A DNA stretch of 50,353 bases from an uncultured Pseudomonadota bacterium. GTDB taxonomy: Bacteria; Myxococcota_A; UBA796; GCA-2862545. Both the position numbers and the translations under genes were made by a program. This document shows positions 8,088-15,986 of the stretch, piece after piece. Each line of letters opens with the position of its first letter. Position 1 is the first letter of the stretch. The DNA lies in the NCBI GenBank assembly GCA_903861005.1, contig CAIOSP010000186.1, positions 1-50,353 of the forward strand, in the 5' to 3' direction. The notes below the pieces were generated by a model. That model searched no databases. It was given only the letters and a program-made list of their open reading frames with translations, and was not told the DNA's origin.

Positions 8088-9134
8088 TCAGTCGGCGAGC
8101 ACGCTCAGCGCGGCGTCGAACACACGTGGGAAGGTGCGCAGGAAGCGCGGCAGGATGCGCCGCGTGGGGCCAAAGCCGGTCAGGTTGAGCAGGCCGGTGG
8201 TGGCCATGGCGTACGTGCGGAACAGCGCGTTCCACTGCGCCTCGTAGGCTTCTGGCTTGCCGTCGGCGATCGCGTTGGCGGCGGCGATGCCCGCCAGGAT
8301 CCCCACCTTGGTGCCCTCGCCGGTGATCGCGTCGATATAGCCGGCGGCGTCGCCCGCCAGCAGCACGTGGCCGTCGACGCGGCGCGTGCTGCGCGTCTGG
8401 AACGGGCCGACGCCGCGCACCAGCGTGGCCGGGTTGGACAGGTGCGCGCGCAGCTCGGGGAACGCGCTCAGGATGCGATCGAACGCGGGGCCCTTGCCGT
8501 CCGCGATGCGCGCGCGGGCCACGTCGCCGAACAGCAGCGCCACGCCCACCAGATCGTCCGCCACCGGCGTGACGTAGGCCTCGGCGTCCTCGCCCCAGTA
8601 GACGTCGACCGACTTGGACCACGGCGCGACCGCGAAGTGCTGGCGCAAGCCGTAGCGCTGCGCGCCGGGCGCGGGCGCGTCCAGGCCCAGGCTGCGGCGG
8701 ACCGACGAGTGCATGCCGTCCGCGGCGATCAGCCAACGCGCGTGTCGACCGTCGACGATCACGCCGTCCGCGTCCTGCTCCACCTTGGTGACGCGGCCGA
8801 CCTCACGCACCACGCCCACCTCGGCGGCGCGCGCGTCGATCGCGGCGTGCAGGGTGGTGCGTCGCACGCCCAGCCCGGGGCTCGGCAGCGTGCCGGTCGC
8901 GACCACGCCGTCGCGGATGTATCGGATCTGCGGGAAGGGGACGCCGTGCGGTCGCGCGACGCCGAGCGACGCGAGCGCGTCGAGCGTGGCGGGCATCAGG
9001 CCCTCGCCGCACGCCTTGTCGATCGTCCCTTCGTGCGGGTCGATCACCACCACCGAGAGTCCGCGCAGCCGAGCGGCGATCGCCGCCGACAGCCCCACCG
9101 GTCCTGCGCCTGCGACGATCAGGTCGAGCGTCAT
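8088..9134 (-). CDS. FAD-dependent oxidoreductase of the geranylgeranyl-reductase/aromatic-hydroxylase type
   Basis: A 348 aa flavoprotein. The N-terminal dinucleotide-binding motif is VAGAGPVGLSAA, with an acidic ribose-binding end at VVIDPHE. A second FAD block is LLAGDAAGYIDAITGEG (about 260-276). The CGEGLMP segment near 43 is typical of geranylgeranyl-reductase-like enzymes. In its operon it occupies the place that SrsC, a flavoprotein hydroxylase, holds in the Streptomyces griseus alkylquinone pathway. The inferred job is hydroxylation or oxidation of the resorcinol ring. It could instead reduce a lipid chain. Its ATG overlaps the stop of the acyl-AMP ligase by 4 bp (ATGA). Confidence 0.85.
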   Translation of the reverse strand: MTLDLIVAGAGPVGLSAAIAARLRGLSVVVIDPHEGTIDKACGEGLMPATLDALASLGVARPHGVPFPQIRYIRDGVVATGTLPSPGLGVRRTTLHAAIDARAAEVGVVREVGRVTKVEQDADGVIVDGRHARWLIAADGMHSSVRRSLGLDAPAPGAQRYGLRQHFAVAPWSKSVDVYWGEDAEAYVTPVADDLVGVALLFGDVARARIADGKGPAFDRILSAFPELRAHLSNPATLVRGVGPFQTRSTRRVDGHVLLAGDAAGYIDAITGEGTKVGILAGIAAANAIADGKPEAYEAQWNALFRTYAMATTGLLNLTGFGPTRRILPRFLRTFPRVFDAALSVLAD

Positions 9135-10867
9135 GGTCGCGTCCAGCGTGCCCTGAGGTGAGCGAGCCAGCTCGTCGCGAGCACACCGGCGAGCATGGTG
9201 GGGGTGACGGCGCGAGGCGGCGTGAGCGTGCCCTCGCGGAATCGGTGCAGCGTCTCGGCGCGGCGGATCTTGCCCGACGACGTGCGGGGCAGGGTGCCCG
9301 GCTCCAGCAGCACCACCAGGTCGGGCGTGAGGCCGGTCGCGGCGCGCACGGCCTGCGTGCAGGCGTCGGCCTGGCCTTCCCGCACCTCGCGCACCTCGAC
9401 GAAGATCAAGACACGCTCGCCGTCCTCGGTGAGGTCGGCGACGGCGGCGGCGCAGCCGGTGCGCACGCCCTCCACCACGTCCAGCGCGCGCTCCAGATCA
9501 TGCGGCGCGTGGTTGTGTCCGCGCTGGATGATCACGTCCTTGGCGCGGCCGGTGATCACCAGCTCGCCGTCGACGATCACGCCCAGGTCGCCGGTGTCGA
9601 GCCAGCCGTCGACGATCGGCTGCACGTCGCGGCCCAGGTAGCCCTGCATCACGCTCGGACCGCGCGCGAACAGACGACCGGTCTTGCGCTCGGGGAGCAC
9701 GGCGCCGTCGGGTCCGCGCAGCTCGATCGCGAAGCCGCGGAACGCGGAGCCCACCGTGACGTGCTCGGTGCCCGTGTGGCTGTCGACCGCGGTGCCCGTG
9801 GCGAGCGCGTCCGGATCCAAGCGCACCACGCGCGGCCCGCGCAGCGTGGGCGTGAAGGTCACGGCGAGCGACGCCTCCGACAGGCCGTAGACCGGCGTCA
9901 TCGCGCGCGGGTTGAAGCCCCACCGCGCGAAGCGCTCAGTGAACGCGCGCAGGGTGGCGGGTCGGATCGGCTCGGCGCCGTTGAGCGCCAGCGACCACGA
10001 CGACAGGTCGACGCCGTCCATCTCTTCGTCGGTGATGCGCTCCACGCACAGCGCGTACGCGAAGTCGGGCGCGGGCGACACCGTGCCGCGCCAGCGCGAG
10101 ATCGCGCGCAGCCACAGCGCGGGCTTGAGCAGGAAGCGCTCGGGCGGAATGAGCGTGAGCGGACCGGGCGCGAGCAGGGCCGGGAACACGCAGCCGATCA
10201 AGCCCATGTCGTGGTAGAGCGGCAGCCACGACACGCCGGCCGCGGGCGGATCACCGTCCACCGCGTTCCCCTCGAAGATGCGCTCGAGGATGACCTCAGC
10301 GTTCGCCAGCACCTGCGCGTGCGTCAGCGCCACGGGCTTGGGGTCGACGGTGGTGCCGGACGAGAACTGCACCATGCACAGCGCGTCTGGATCCTGCGCG
10401 GTGATGGGCGCGGGCGCGCCGTTCAGCGTGGACACGTCGAGGTACCCAAGCGGCGGTCGCGCGGCCTCGATCACGCGGCCGAGCACACGCCCCACGCGCG
10501 CGTCGCTCACCACCGCCACCGCGGACACGTTGCGCACCATGCTCGCGGTGCGCTCGACGTACTCGTCCATGCGCCCCAGCCGCACCGGCGGGTAGAGCGG
10601 CACCGGCACCGCGCCCATCCACATGGCGCCGAAGTACGCGTCGAAGAACACCACGTCGGTGGGCAGCACGATCACGACGCGATCACCGGGCTTCACGCCC
10701 GCGCGCAGCAGGGCGCCGGCGGCCGCGGTGGCGCGGTCGCGAACGACCGGCCACGCGTAGAAGGTGTCGCGCTCCTGGCCGTCCAGGAAGCGCAGACCCG
10801 TGCCCGCGCGGTCGATCTGGGCGGCCAGATCGAGCGCGCCGTGCACGGTCTTTGCGCTAGTCGACAT
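9131..10867 (-). CDS. Fatty acyl-AMP ligase (ANL superfamily)
   Basis: A 578 aa adenylate-forming enzyme. The A3 loop is MVQFSSGTTVDPK. The A5 block is YGLSEASLAVTF, and the A7/A8 region reads DTGDLGVIVDGELVITGRAK. The C-terminal catalytic lysine is in SSGKIRRAE. The segment RGHNHAPHDLE, with its HxxP-DLE pattern, is more like fatty acyl-AMP ligases that load carrier proteins than acyl-CoA ligases. It probably activates a long-chain fatty acid and passes it to the ACP encoded immediately upstream. The ATG at 10867 overlaps the end of the ACP gene by 11 bp. The longer upstream frame is low-complexity arginine-rich and not credible. Confidence 0.88.
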   Translation of the reverse strand: MSTSAKTVHGALDLAAQIDRAGTGLRFLDGQERDTFYAWPVVRDRATAAAGALLRAGVKPGDRVVIVLPTDVVFFDAYFGAMWMGAVPVPLYPPVRLGRMDEYVERTASMVRNVSAVAVVSDARVGRVLGRVIEAARPPLGYLDVSTLNGAPAPITAQDPDALCMVQFSSGTTVDPKPVALTHAQVLANAEVILERIFEGNAVDGDPPAAGVSWLPLYHDMGLIGCVFPALLAPGPLTLIPPERFLLKPALWLRAISRWRGTVSPAPDFAYALCVERITDEEMDGVDLSSWSLALNGAEPIRPATLRAFTERFARWGFNPRAMTPVYGLSEASLAVTFTPTLRGPRVVRLDPDALATGTAVDSHTGTEHVTVGSAFRGFAIELRGPDGAVLPERKTGRLFARGPSVMQGYLGRDVQPIVDGWLDTGDLGVIVDGELVITGRAKDVIIQRGHNHAPHDLERALDVVEGVRTGCAAAVADLTEDGERVLIFVEVREVREGQADACTQAVRAATGLTPDLVVLLEPGTLPRTSSGKIRRAETLHRFREGTLTPPRAVTPTMLAGVLATSWLAHLRARWTRP

Positions 10868-11099
10868 CCGGCCCGTTCTTGCTCTTGAGCACCCGCACCA
10901 GATCCTCGAGGGTCTTGAGCTCGGCCTCGTCGTTCTCGTCGAACGCGATCTGGAAGTGGTCCTCAATGGCGACCACGAGCGTCATGCGCTGCATGCTGTC
11001 GAGCTGCGACGCCAGGTCGCCGTCCGGGAGCGCGCCCTTCCAGCCGAGCGTACGCTGGGCGATGCCGGTGATCGTGGAGCGAAGATCCTGATCCGTCAT
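10857..11099 (-). CDS. Acyl carrier protein
   Basis: An 80 aa four-helix carrier protein. S35 in the motif LDSMQRM is the expected 4'-phosphopantetheine attachment site. The acidic C-terminal half (AFDENDEAELKTLEDLV) is typical of ACPs. It sits between the methyltransferase gene (ATGA overlap at its start) and the acyl-AMP ligase gene. It is therefore likely to be a dedicated carrier receiving the fatty acyl group and presenting it to the type III PKS or a tailoring enzyme. The ATG at 11099 was chosen because the ACP fold begins there and the coupling overlap is exact. Confidence 0.88.
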   Translation of the reverse strand: MTDQDLRSTITGIAQRTLGWKGALPDGDLASQLDSMQRMTLVVAIEDHFQIAFDENDEAELKTLEDLVRVLKSKNGPDVD

Positions 11100-11626
11100 G
11101 GAGCCTCCGGGAGCGTCGCCAGCGCCTGATCTTCCACCCGGATGCGCCACGCCAGCAACGCGGCGTTGGCGATCGTGAATGTAGCCGCCGTGATCCACGC
11201 CGTGTGGATCAGCGGTAGCGCCAGACCCTCTGTGACCACCGCCACGTAGTTCGGGTGGTTCATCCAACGGTAGGGCCCGTCAACCACACGCGGCAGGCCG
11301 GGGACGATGAACACGCGGGTGTTCCACCGGGGCCCGAGCGCGGTGATGCACCACCAGCGCAGCAGCTGGCAGCCAATCGCCACCGCGATCATCGGCAGGC
11401 CGAGCGCGGGGAGGAAGGGCCGGTCGGCCAGCAGCACCTCGGCCAAGCAGCCGAGCAGCAGGCCGGTGTGGATCACGACCATCACCGGGTAGTGGCCAAA
11501 CCCGAATTCGACGCCGCCGCGCTCCAGGCTCCACGCCGCGTTGCGCTTGGACACCACGAGCTCGACCAGACGCTCCGCCGTGGTCAGCGCGATGAGCCCC
11601 AGCCAGAGCGCGTGATCGGTCACCAT
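11096..11626 (-). CDS. Isoprenylcysteine carboxyl methyltransferase-like membrane enzyme
   Basis: A 176 aa protein with four or five hydrophobic segments. The C-terminal cofactor region contains GPYRWMNHPNYVAVVTEG and RIRVEDQAL, which match the SAM-binding motifs of the ICMT/PEMT superfamily. Small ICMT-like enzymes encoded next to bacterial type III PKS genes (BpsB and SrsB types) methylate alkylpyrones or alkylresorcinols rather than prenylated proteins. The same role is inferred here. It overlaps the PKS gene by 7 bp and the ACP gene by 4 bp, which implies translational coupling. Confidence 0.88.
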   Translation of the reverse strand: MVTDHALWLGLIALTTAERLVELVVSKRNAAWSLERGGVEFGFGHYPVMVVIHTGLLLGCLAEVLLADRPFLPALGLPMIAVAIGCQLLRWWCITALGPRWNTRVFIVPGLPRVVDGPYRWMNHPNYVAVVTEGLALPLIHTAWITAATFTIANAALLAWRIRVEDQALATLPEAP

Positions 11627-12681
11627 CGCAGCAGCACCAGCTCAGAGCAGAAGCCAGGGCCCATCGCGAGCATCATGCCCCAGGTGCCCGGCTCCGGGCG
11701 CGCCTGGGCCAGCGTGTCGCGCAGCACGAACAGCACGCTGGCGCTGGACATGTTGCCCTCGCGCTGCAGCGACCGCCACGTGAGGTCGAGCGCGGACTTG
11801 GGGATCTCCAGCGTGGACTCGAACGCGTCGAGCACCTTGGGGCCGCCCGGGTGGCACACCCAGCTCCCGATGTCCGCGCGGGTCAGGCCGTTCTCCGCGA
11901 GGAAGCCGTCGACGTCGTCGCGCATGTACGTGGTGACCACGTCCGGGACGCTCTTGTCCAGGATGACCTTGAAGCCGTCGTCGCCGATGTCCCAGCCCAT
12001 GACGCGCTCGCTGTCCGGGTACATCCGGCTGCGCGTGGCCACCACGGTGGGGCCGCCCAGGCCCATGCGCGCCGCGCGATCCTTGCCCACGCAGACCACA
12101 GCCGCGCCGCCGTCGCCGAACAGGCCCGACGCCACCAGGTTGGCGACGGAGAAGTCCTCGCGCTGGATGGTCAGCGAGCACAGCTCCACGCACAGCAGCA
12201 CCGCGACGCCGTCGGGGTGGCCGAGGAGCCAGTCGTTCAGGCGCGACAGGCCCGCGGCGCCGGCCACGCAGCCCAGGCCGAAGATCGGGGTGCGGACGAT
12301 GTCGGGGCGCAGGCCCATGCGGTGGAACAGGCGCGCGTCGATCGAGGGCGTGGCGATGCCCGTCACGCTGGCTGAGAAGATGGCGTCGACGTCGGTGACG
12401 GTCAGGCCGGCCTGGGTGAGCGCGTCGTTCACGGCCTCCTCGGCCACGTCCAGCGCCACGCGGATGAACGCGTCGTTGCGCGCGCCAAAGCCCGTCAGCG
12501 TCAGGTAGTCCTGGAGCGGGAGCGCCAGGTGCCGCCCGCCGACCAGCACCGCCTGATGCATGCGCCGCACCCGGGCGGTGTTGTGGTGGGTGGCTCCCCA
12601 GGCGACCTCGAAGGCGCGGATCAGCGTCTCCTGGTCGTAGAAGTGGGGCGGAAAGGCAGAGCCGACAGCGGCGACGTGCAT
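11620..12681 (-). CDS. Type III polyketide synthase (chalcone/stilbene-synthase family)
   Basis: A 353 aa thiolase-fold enzyme. The catalytic triad is C138 in FGLGCVAGAAGL, H277 in WVCHPGGPKVL and N310 in EGNMSSASVLF. The C-terminal GPG loop is MAMGPGF. Length and motifs match bacterial alkylresorcinol or alkylpyrone synthases, which extend a long-chain acyl starter with malonyl-CoA and cyclise it. It is the first enzyme gene of a five-gene overlapped operon that also encodes an ICMT-like methyltransferase, ACP, acyl-AMP ligase and flavoenzyme. The ring type (resorcinol or pyrone) cannot be read from sequence. Confidence 0.93.
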   Translation of the reverse strand: MHVAAVGSAFPPHFYDQETLIRAFEVAWGATHHNTARVRRMHQAVLVGGRHLALPLQDYLTLTGFGARNDAFIRVALDVAEEAVNDALTQAGLTVTDVDAIFSASVTGIATPSIDARLFHRMGLRPDIVRTPIFGLGCVAGAAGLSRLNDWLLGHPDGVAVLLCVELCSLTIQREDFSVANLVASGLFGDGGAAVVCVGKDRAARMGLGGPTVVATRSRMYPDSERVMGWDIGDDGFKVILDKSVPDVVTTYMRDDVDGFLAENGLTRADIGSWVCHPGGPKVLDAFESTLEIPKSALDLTWRSLQREGNMSSASVLFVLRDTLAQARPEPGTWGMMLAMGPGFCSELVLLRW

Positions 12682-12732
12682 CCTGTCTCCGGACGTAGGG
12701 CTATCGGTGCGGCAGGGGGGCGTCTATCGCGC

Positions 12733-14001
12733 TCACCGAGTTGTCATCGAACGATCCGGGTCATTCCTTACATCGGCCAGCCGGTCCACCTGCCGGAGCT
12801 GACGGGACAGGCCGGCCCCCACCAGCACGACGACGATCGAGGCCAGGCCCCCAAACAGCACGGAGGGAACCGCGCCCCACCACGCGGCGGTCATGCCGGA
12901 CTCCAGCGCGCCAAGCTCATTGGACGCGCCGATGAACACGAACTCGGCGGCGCTCACCCGACCGCGCACGTGGTTTGGGGTGGCGGCCTGCACCACGTTG
13001 AGCCGGACGAACACGCTGATCTCGTCCGCCGCGCCCGTCACCAGCAGCGCGAGCATCGACAGCCACAGGTTGGTCGACAGCGCGAAGGCGATGGTGGCGA
13101 CCCCGAAGAGGGCCACCGCGGTGTAGAGCCTGAAGCCCAGGTTTCGCTCCAGCGGCCGGTAGGCCAGGAACACCGCCATGCCCAGCGAGCCGACCGCGGG
13201 CGCCGCGCGCAGCATGCCCAGGCCTTCTGGGCCGGTGTGCAGCACGTCGCGCGCGAAGATGGGGAGCAGGGCGACCGCGCCGCCGAACAGCACCGCGAAC
13301 AGGTCGAGCGTGATGGCCGCGAGCAGGATCTTCTTGGCCCAGATGAAGCGCACGCCATCGAGCGCCTGACCCCAGCCGGGCGGCTCGCCCTCGTGCACGG
13401 CGCGCAGGTCCGGCAGCGTGCTGGCCGCCGCGATCGAGCCCGCGATGCAGGCCGCGGCGAGGGCGTAGGCCGCGAACGCGCCGTTGCCGCCCTGGCCTTC
13501 GACCAGCCCGTAGATCGCGCCGCCGATCGCCGGGCCGGTGATCACCGACGCGCCGAACGCGGAGCTCGACCACGACGCGGCGCGGGGGAACGCCTCGGCC
13601 GGGACCAGCTGCGGCAGGAGCGACTGCGAGGCCGGCGAGCCAAACGCCCGACCGAGCGCGATCACGGTGAGCGCGGCGAAGATGCCCTCGCGGCTGACGT
13701 GGTGCGTGGCGGACATCCCAGCCAACAGCACCGCGCCCACGAAGAACAGGCCGTAGCAGACCACGAGGATGCGGTTTCGACGCGCGCGGTCGGCCACCGT
13801 GCCCGCCACCGGGAACAGCACCAGCTGCGGCAGGAACTGGACTAGGCCGACGTAGCCCAAATCCTTGGGATCGTTCGTGAGGGCGTACATCTGCCAGCCC
13901 ACCGCGACCGACAGCATCTGGCTGCCCACCACGGAGAGCACGCGACCTGCGAAGTAGGAGCGAAAGCCAGGCTGCTGGAACGGGGCGTAGGTGTCGTTCA
14001 C
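12733..14001 (-). CDS. MFS transporter, probable exporter
   Basis: A 422 aa protein with about 12 membrane segments and the MFS loop signature VADRARRNRILV. The layout resembles the EntS-like MFS_3 group of small-molecule exporters. I chose the GTG at 14001 (VNDTYAPF), because upstream residues look like non-coding frame. The ribosome binding site is weak, so the start is uncertain. The gene ends 51 bp before the type III PKS gene on the same strand and may head that operon, which would make it a candidate exporter of the lipid product. It is divergent from the MATE gene. Confidence 0.85.
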   Translation of the reverse strand: MNDTYAPFQQPGFRSYFAGRVLSVVGSQMLSVAVGWQMYALTNDPKDLGYVGLVQFLPQLVLFPVAGTVADRARRNRILVVCYGLFFVGAVLLAGMSATHHVSREGIFAALTVIALGRAFGSPASQSLLPQLVPAEAFPRAASWSSSAFGASVITGPAIGGAIYGLVEGQGGNGAFAAYALAAACIAGSIAAASTLPDLRAVHEGEPPGWGQALDGVRFIWAKKILLAAITLDLFAVLFGGAVALLPIFARDVLHTGPEGLGMLRAAPAVGSLGMAVFLAYRPLERNLGFRLYTAVALFGVATIAFALSTNLWLSMLALLVTGAADEISVFVRLNVVQAATPNHVRGRVSAAEFVFIGASNELGALESGMTAAWWGAVPSVLFGGLASIVVVLVGAGLSRQLRQVDRLADVRNDPDRSMTTR

Positions 14002-14139
14002 GGGCGGCCTGCCAGATCGCCAGTGCGAGGGGTTCGCGGCGCGGTCGGCCTCTAACGCCGTCGTCGCGTGCCGGTGTGTCACGTCGTGCTCGCGCTCTCC
14101 GCGGGGGCGTGTGACCAGGGGGGCCCCCGAGAGGTCCGC

Positions 14140-15498
14140 TTGTCCCAAGCCCCCGCGCCGCTGCTCCGCCTCCCGCCGCGCGTGGCGGTCTGGCGTGTGG
14201 CGTGGCCGATGGTGCTGCTGGGCTGGGTCCGCGCGCTTTACCTGATCGCGGACACGTGGTGGGTGGGGCACCTGGGCACCGCCGAACTGACCGCCTTGGG
14301 CGTGGCGAGCTTTGGGTGGTGGATCCTCGACCAGCTGTCCGAGCTGGCGGGCACCGGCGTGCACTCGCTGTCGGCCCGACGTGAAGGCGAGGGCCGACGC
14401 GACGCGGTCGGTGAGGTGCTCGCGCACGGCGCGCTGGTGGCGCTGGTCCTCTGGGGCGTGGCGATCGCGGGCGGCCAGGTGCTGGTGCCGCACTACCTGG
14501 ACGCGATGGGCGTGATCGATCCGGTGGTCCGGCATCACACCACCAGCTTCCTGACCGCGGCGACCCTCGCGTGGGTCGGGCTGTTCGCGCAGGGCATCGT
14601 CAGCGCGGTGTTCCGCGGCTTGGGGCACTCGCGCGCGGCGCTCACCATCGCGGCGCTGGGCTTTGTGGTGAACGCGGCGCTGGACCCCGTGCTGATCTGG
14701 GGTCGGTTCGGCGTCCCGGGGATGGGCGTGGCGGGCGCCGCGTGGGCGACCGGGATCGCCGCGTTCCTGTCGGCCTGCGTGGGCCTCGTGGTGCTGGCCA
14801 AGGACGGGATCGTGCCGCGTATGCCGTCGGTCGACCGCGCGACGCTCGCCGACATCGTGAAGATCGGCGCCCCGATCTCCATGACGGGGATTGCATTCTC
14901 GGGCGTGTACGTCGTGCTCGGCAGCCTGATCGTGCGCTTTGGCGAGACCAACATGGGCGCGCTCGGCCTGGGACACCGCCTGGAGTCCTTCGTCTACCTG
15001 GCGTCCACCGGGTTCGCGGTCGCCGCCGCCACGTTGGTGGGCCAGAACCTGGGCGCCAAGGACGCCGAGGGCGCGCGCCGCTCGGTGGAGATCACCGCAC
15101 GCAACTGCACGGTGTTCATGGTGGTGGGCGGGCTGATCGCGTTTGTGTTCGCCGACACGCTGGTGGCGTCGTTCACGCCCGACCCCGTGGTGCGCGCGGC
15201 GGCCGCCGTCTACCTGCGAGTCCAGGCGACGATCTGGGTCGGCATGGGCTTCGAGATGGTCTACGAGGGCGCGTTCGCGGGCGCTGGCTACACCACGCCG
15301 CCCATGTGGATCATCGGCGTGCTCACGGCCGCGCGCGTGCCGCTCGCCTGGGCGCTGGCGGTCGGCCTGGACATGGGCGTGGTGGGCGTGTGGGTGGCGG
15401 TGGCGCTGAGCACCCTCGCCAAGGGCCTGCTGCTGCGGTTCTGGTGGGCGCGCGGGACCTGGGCCACCCGGGCGGGCTTGCCTGTGCCGACGGGCTGA
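14140..15498 (+). CDS. MATE-family efflux transporter
   Basis: A polytopic membrane protein of about 452 aa with two six-helix halves. The N-terminal half has WPMVLLGWVRALYLIADTWW and WVGHLGTAELTALGVA, and the second half has IGAPISMTGIAFSG. Both are typical of NorM-like multidrug and toxin extrusion pumps, which use an ion gradient to export small molecules. I prefer the TTG at 14140 because GAGAGG precedes it at good distance. An ATG at 14068 in the same frame has no ribosome binding site and adds an unlikely N-terminus. It is convergent with the small membrane protein gene. Confidence 0.85.
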   Translation: MSQAPAPLLRLPPRVAVWRVAWPMVLLGWVRALYLIADTWWVGHLGTAELTALGVASFGWWILDQLSELAGTGVHSLSARREGEGRRDAVGEVLAHGALVALVLWGVAIAGGQVLVPHYLDAMGVIDPVVRHHTTSFLTAATLAWVGLFAQGIVSAVFRGLGHSRAALTIAALGFVVNAALDPVLIWGRFGVPGMGVAGAAWATGIAAFLSACVGLVVLAKDGIVPRMPSVDRATLADIVKIGAPISMTGIAFSGVYVVLGSLIVRFGETNMGALGLGHRLESFVYLASTGFAVAAATLVGQNLGAKDAEGARRSVEITARNCTVFMVVGGLIAFVFADTLVASFTPDPVVRAAAAVYLRVQATIWVGMGFEMVYEGAFAGAGYTTPPMWIIGVLTAARVPLAWALAVGLDMGVVGVWVAVALSTLAKGLLLRFWWARGTWATRAGLPVPTG

Positions 15499-15505
15499 TC
15501 GCCGG

Positions 15506-15799
15506 TCAGCGCAGCCCGTTGAGCAGCAGCATGATCAGCGCGGCCGCCATCAGGGCGTACTGGACGCGGCCCAGGAGGAACCCTCGGTGCGCCGCGTCCA
15601 GGCCTTCGGGCAGGAAGAGCGCCTCGAGCGGCTGCGAGCGGAACGGACGCTTGATCGCCGTGGCGGCGACCGAGCGCGACACGCCGGGCCGGACGAAGGG
15701 CAGGGCCTTGGTCAGGTAGAACGTGCCGCCAAAGCCGAACAACATCGAGGCGATGGCCATCGCGAAGAGCGCGGCCAGGATGGGATCAGAGCCGTTCAT
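15506..15799 (-). CDS. Small two-helix membrane protein, unknown
   Basis: A 97 aa protein with a hydrophobic segment near the N-terminus (LAALFAMAIASMLFGFGG) and another at the C-terminus (YALMAAALIMLLLNG), separated by a basic loop of about 50 residues. I do not recognise a family. The ATG at 15799 is the natural start because upstream codons look random. It is convergent with the MATE gene (7 bp between stops) and divergent from the lipoprotein hydrolase gene. Confidence 0.6.
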   Translation of the reverse strand: MNGSDPILAALFAMAIASMLFGFGGTFYLTKALPFVRPGVSRSVAATAIKRPFRSQPLEALFLPEGLDAAHRGFLLGRVQYALMAAALIMLLLNGLR

Positions 15800-15986
15800 C
15801 GGGCGGTCCGGGGCAAGCGCTCGGGGGCTATCGCGTTCGCAGGGGCCGGGCGGTCGGCGGGCGCCGCGACCTGGCAGGAATGCAGTGGAAAACCGGCAAG
15901 TTCGTGTCGCTGTCGGAAACCTGACCGACGGCGGTGGAAGGGTGGGGTCGGAATGGTGTACACAGGCGTGACGATCTGGAGACCTC

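Noticed and set aside
6091-8247. Long plus-strand open frame (718 codons)
   Set aside because: Antisense to the IgGFc-type lipoprotein gene; Arg- and Ala-rich composition with no motif.
9158-10888. Long plus-strand open frame antisense to the acyl-AMP ligase
   Set aside because: The opposite strand holds all ANL motifs; this one is a high-GC shadow.
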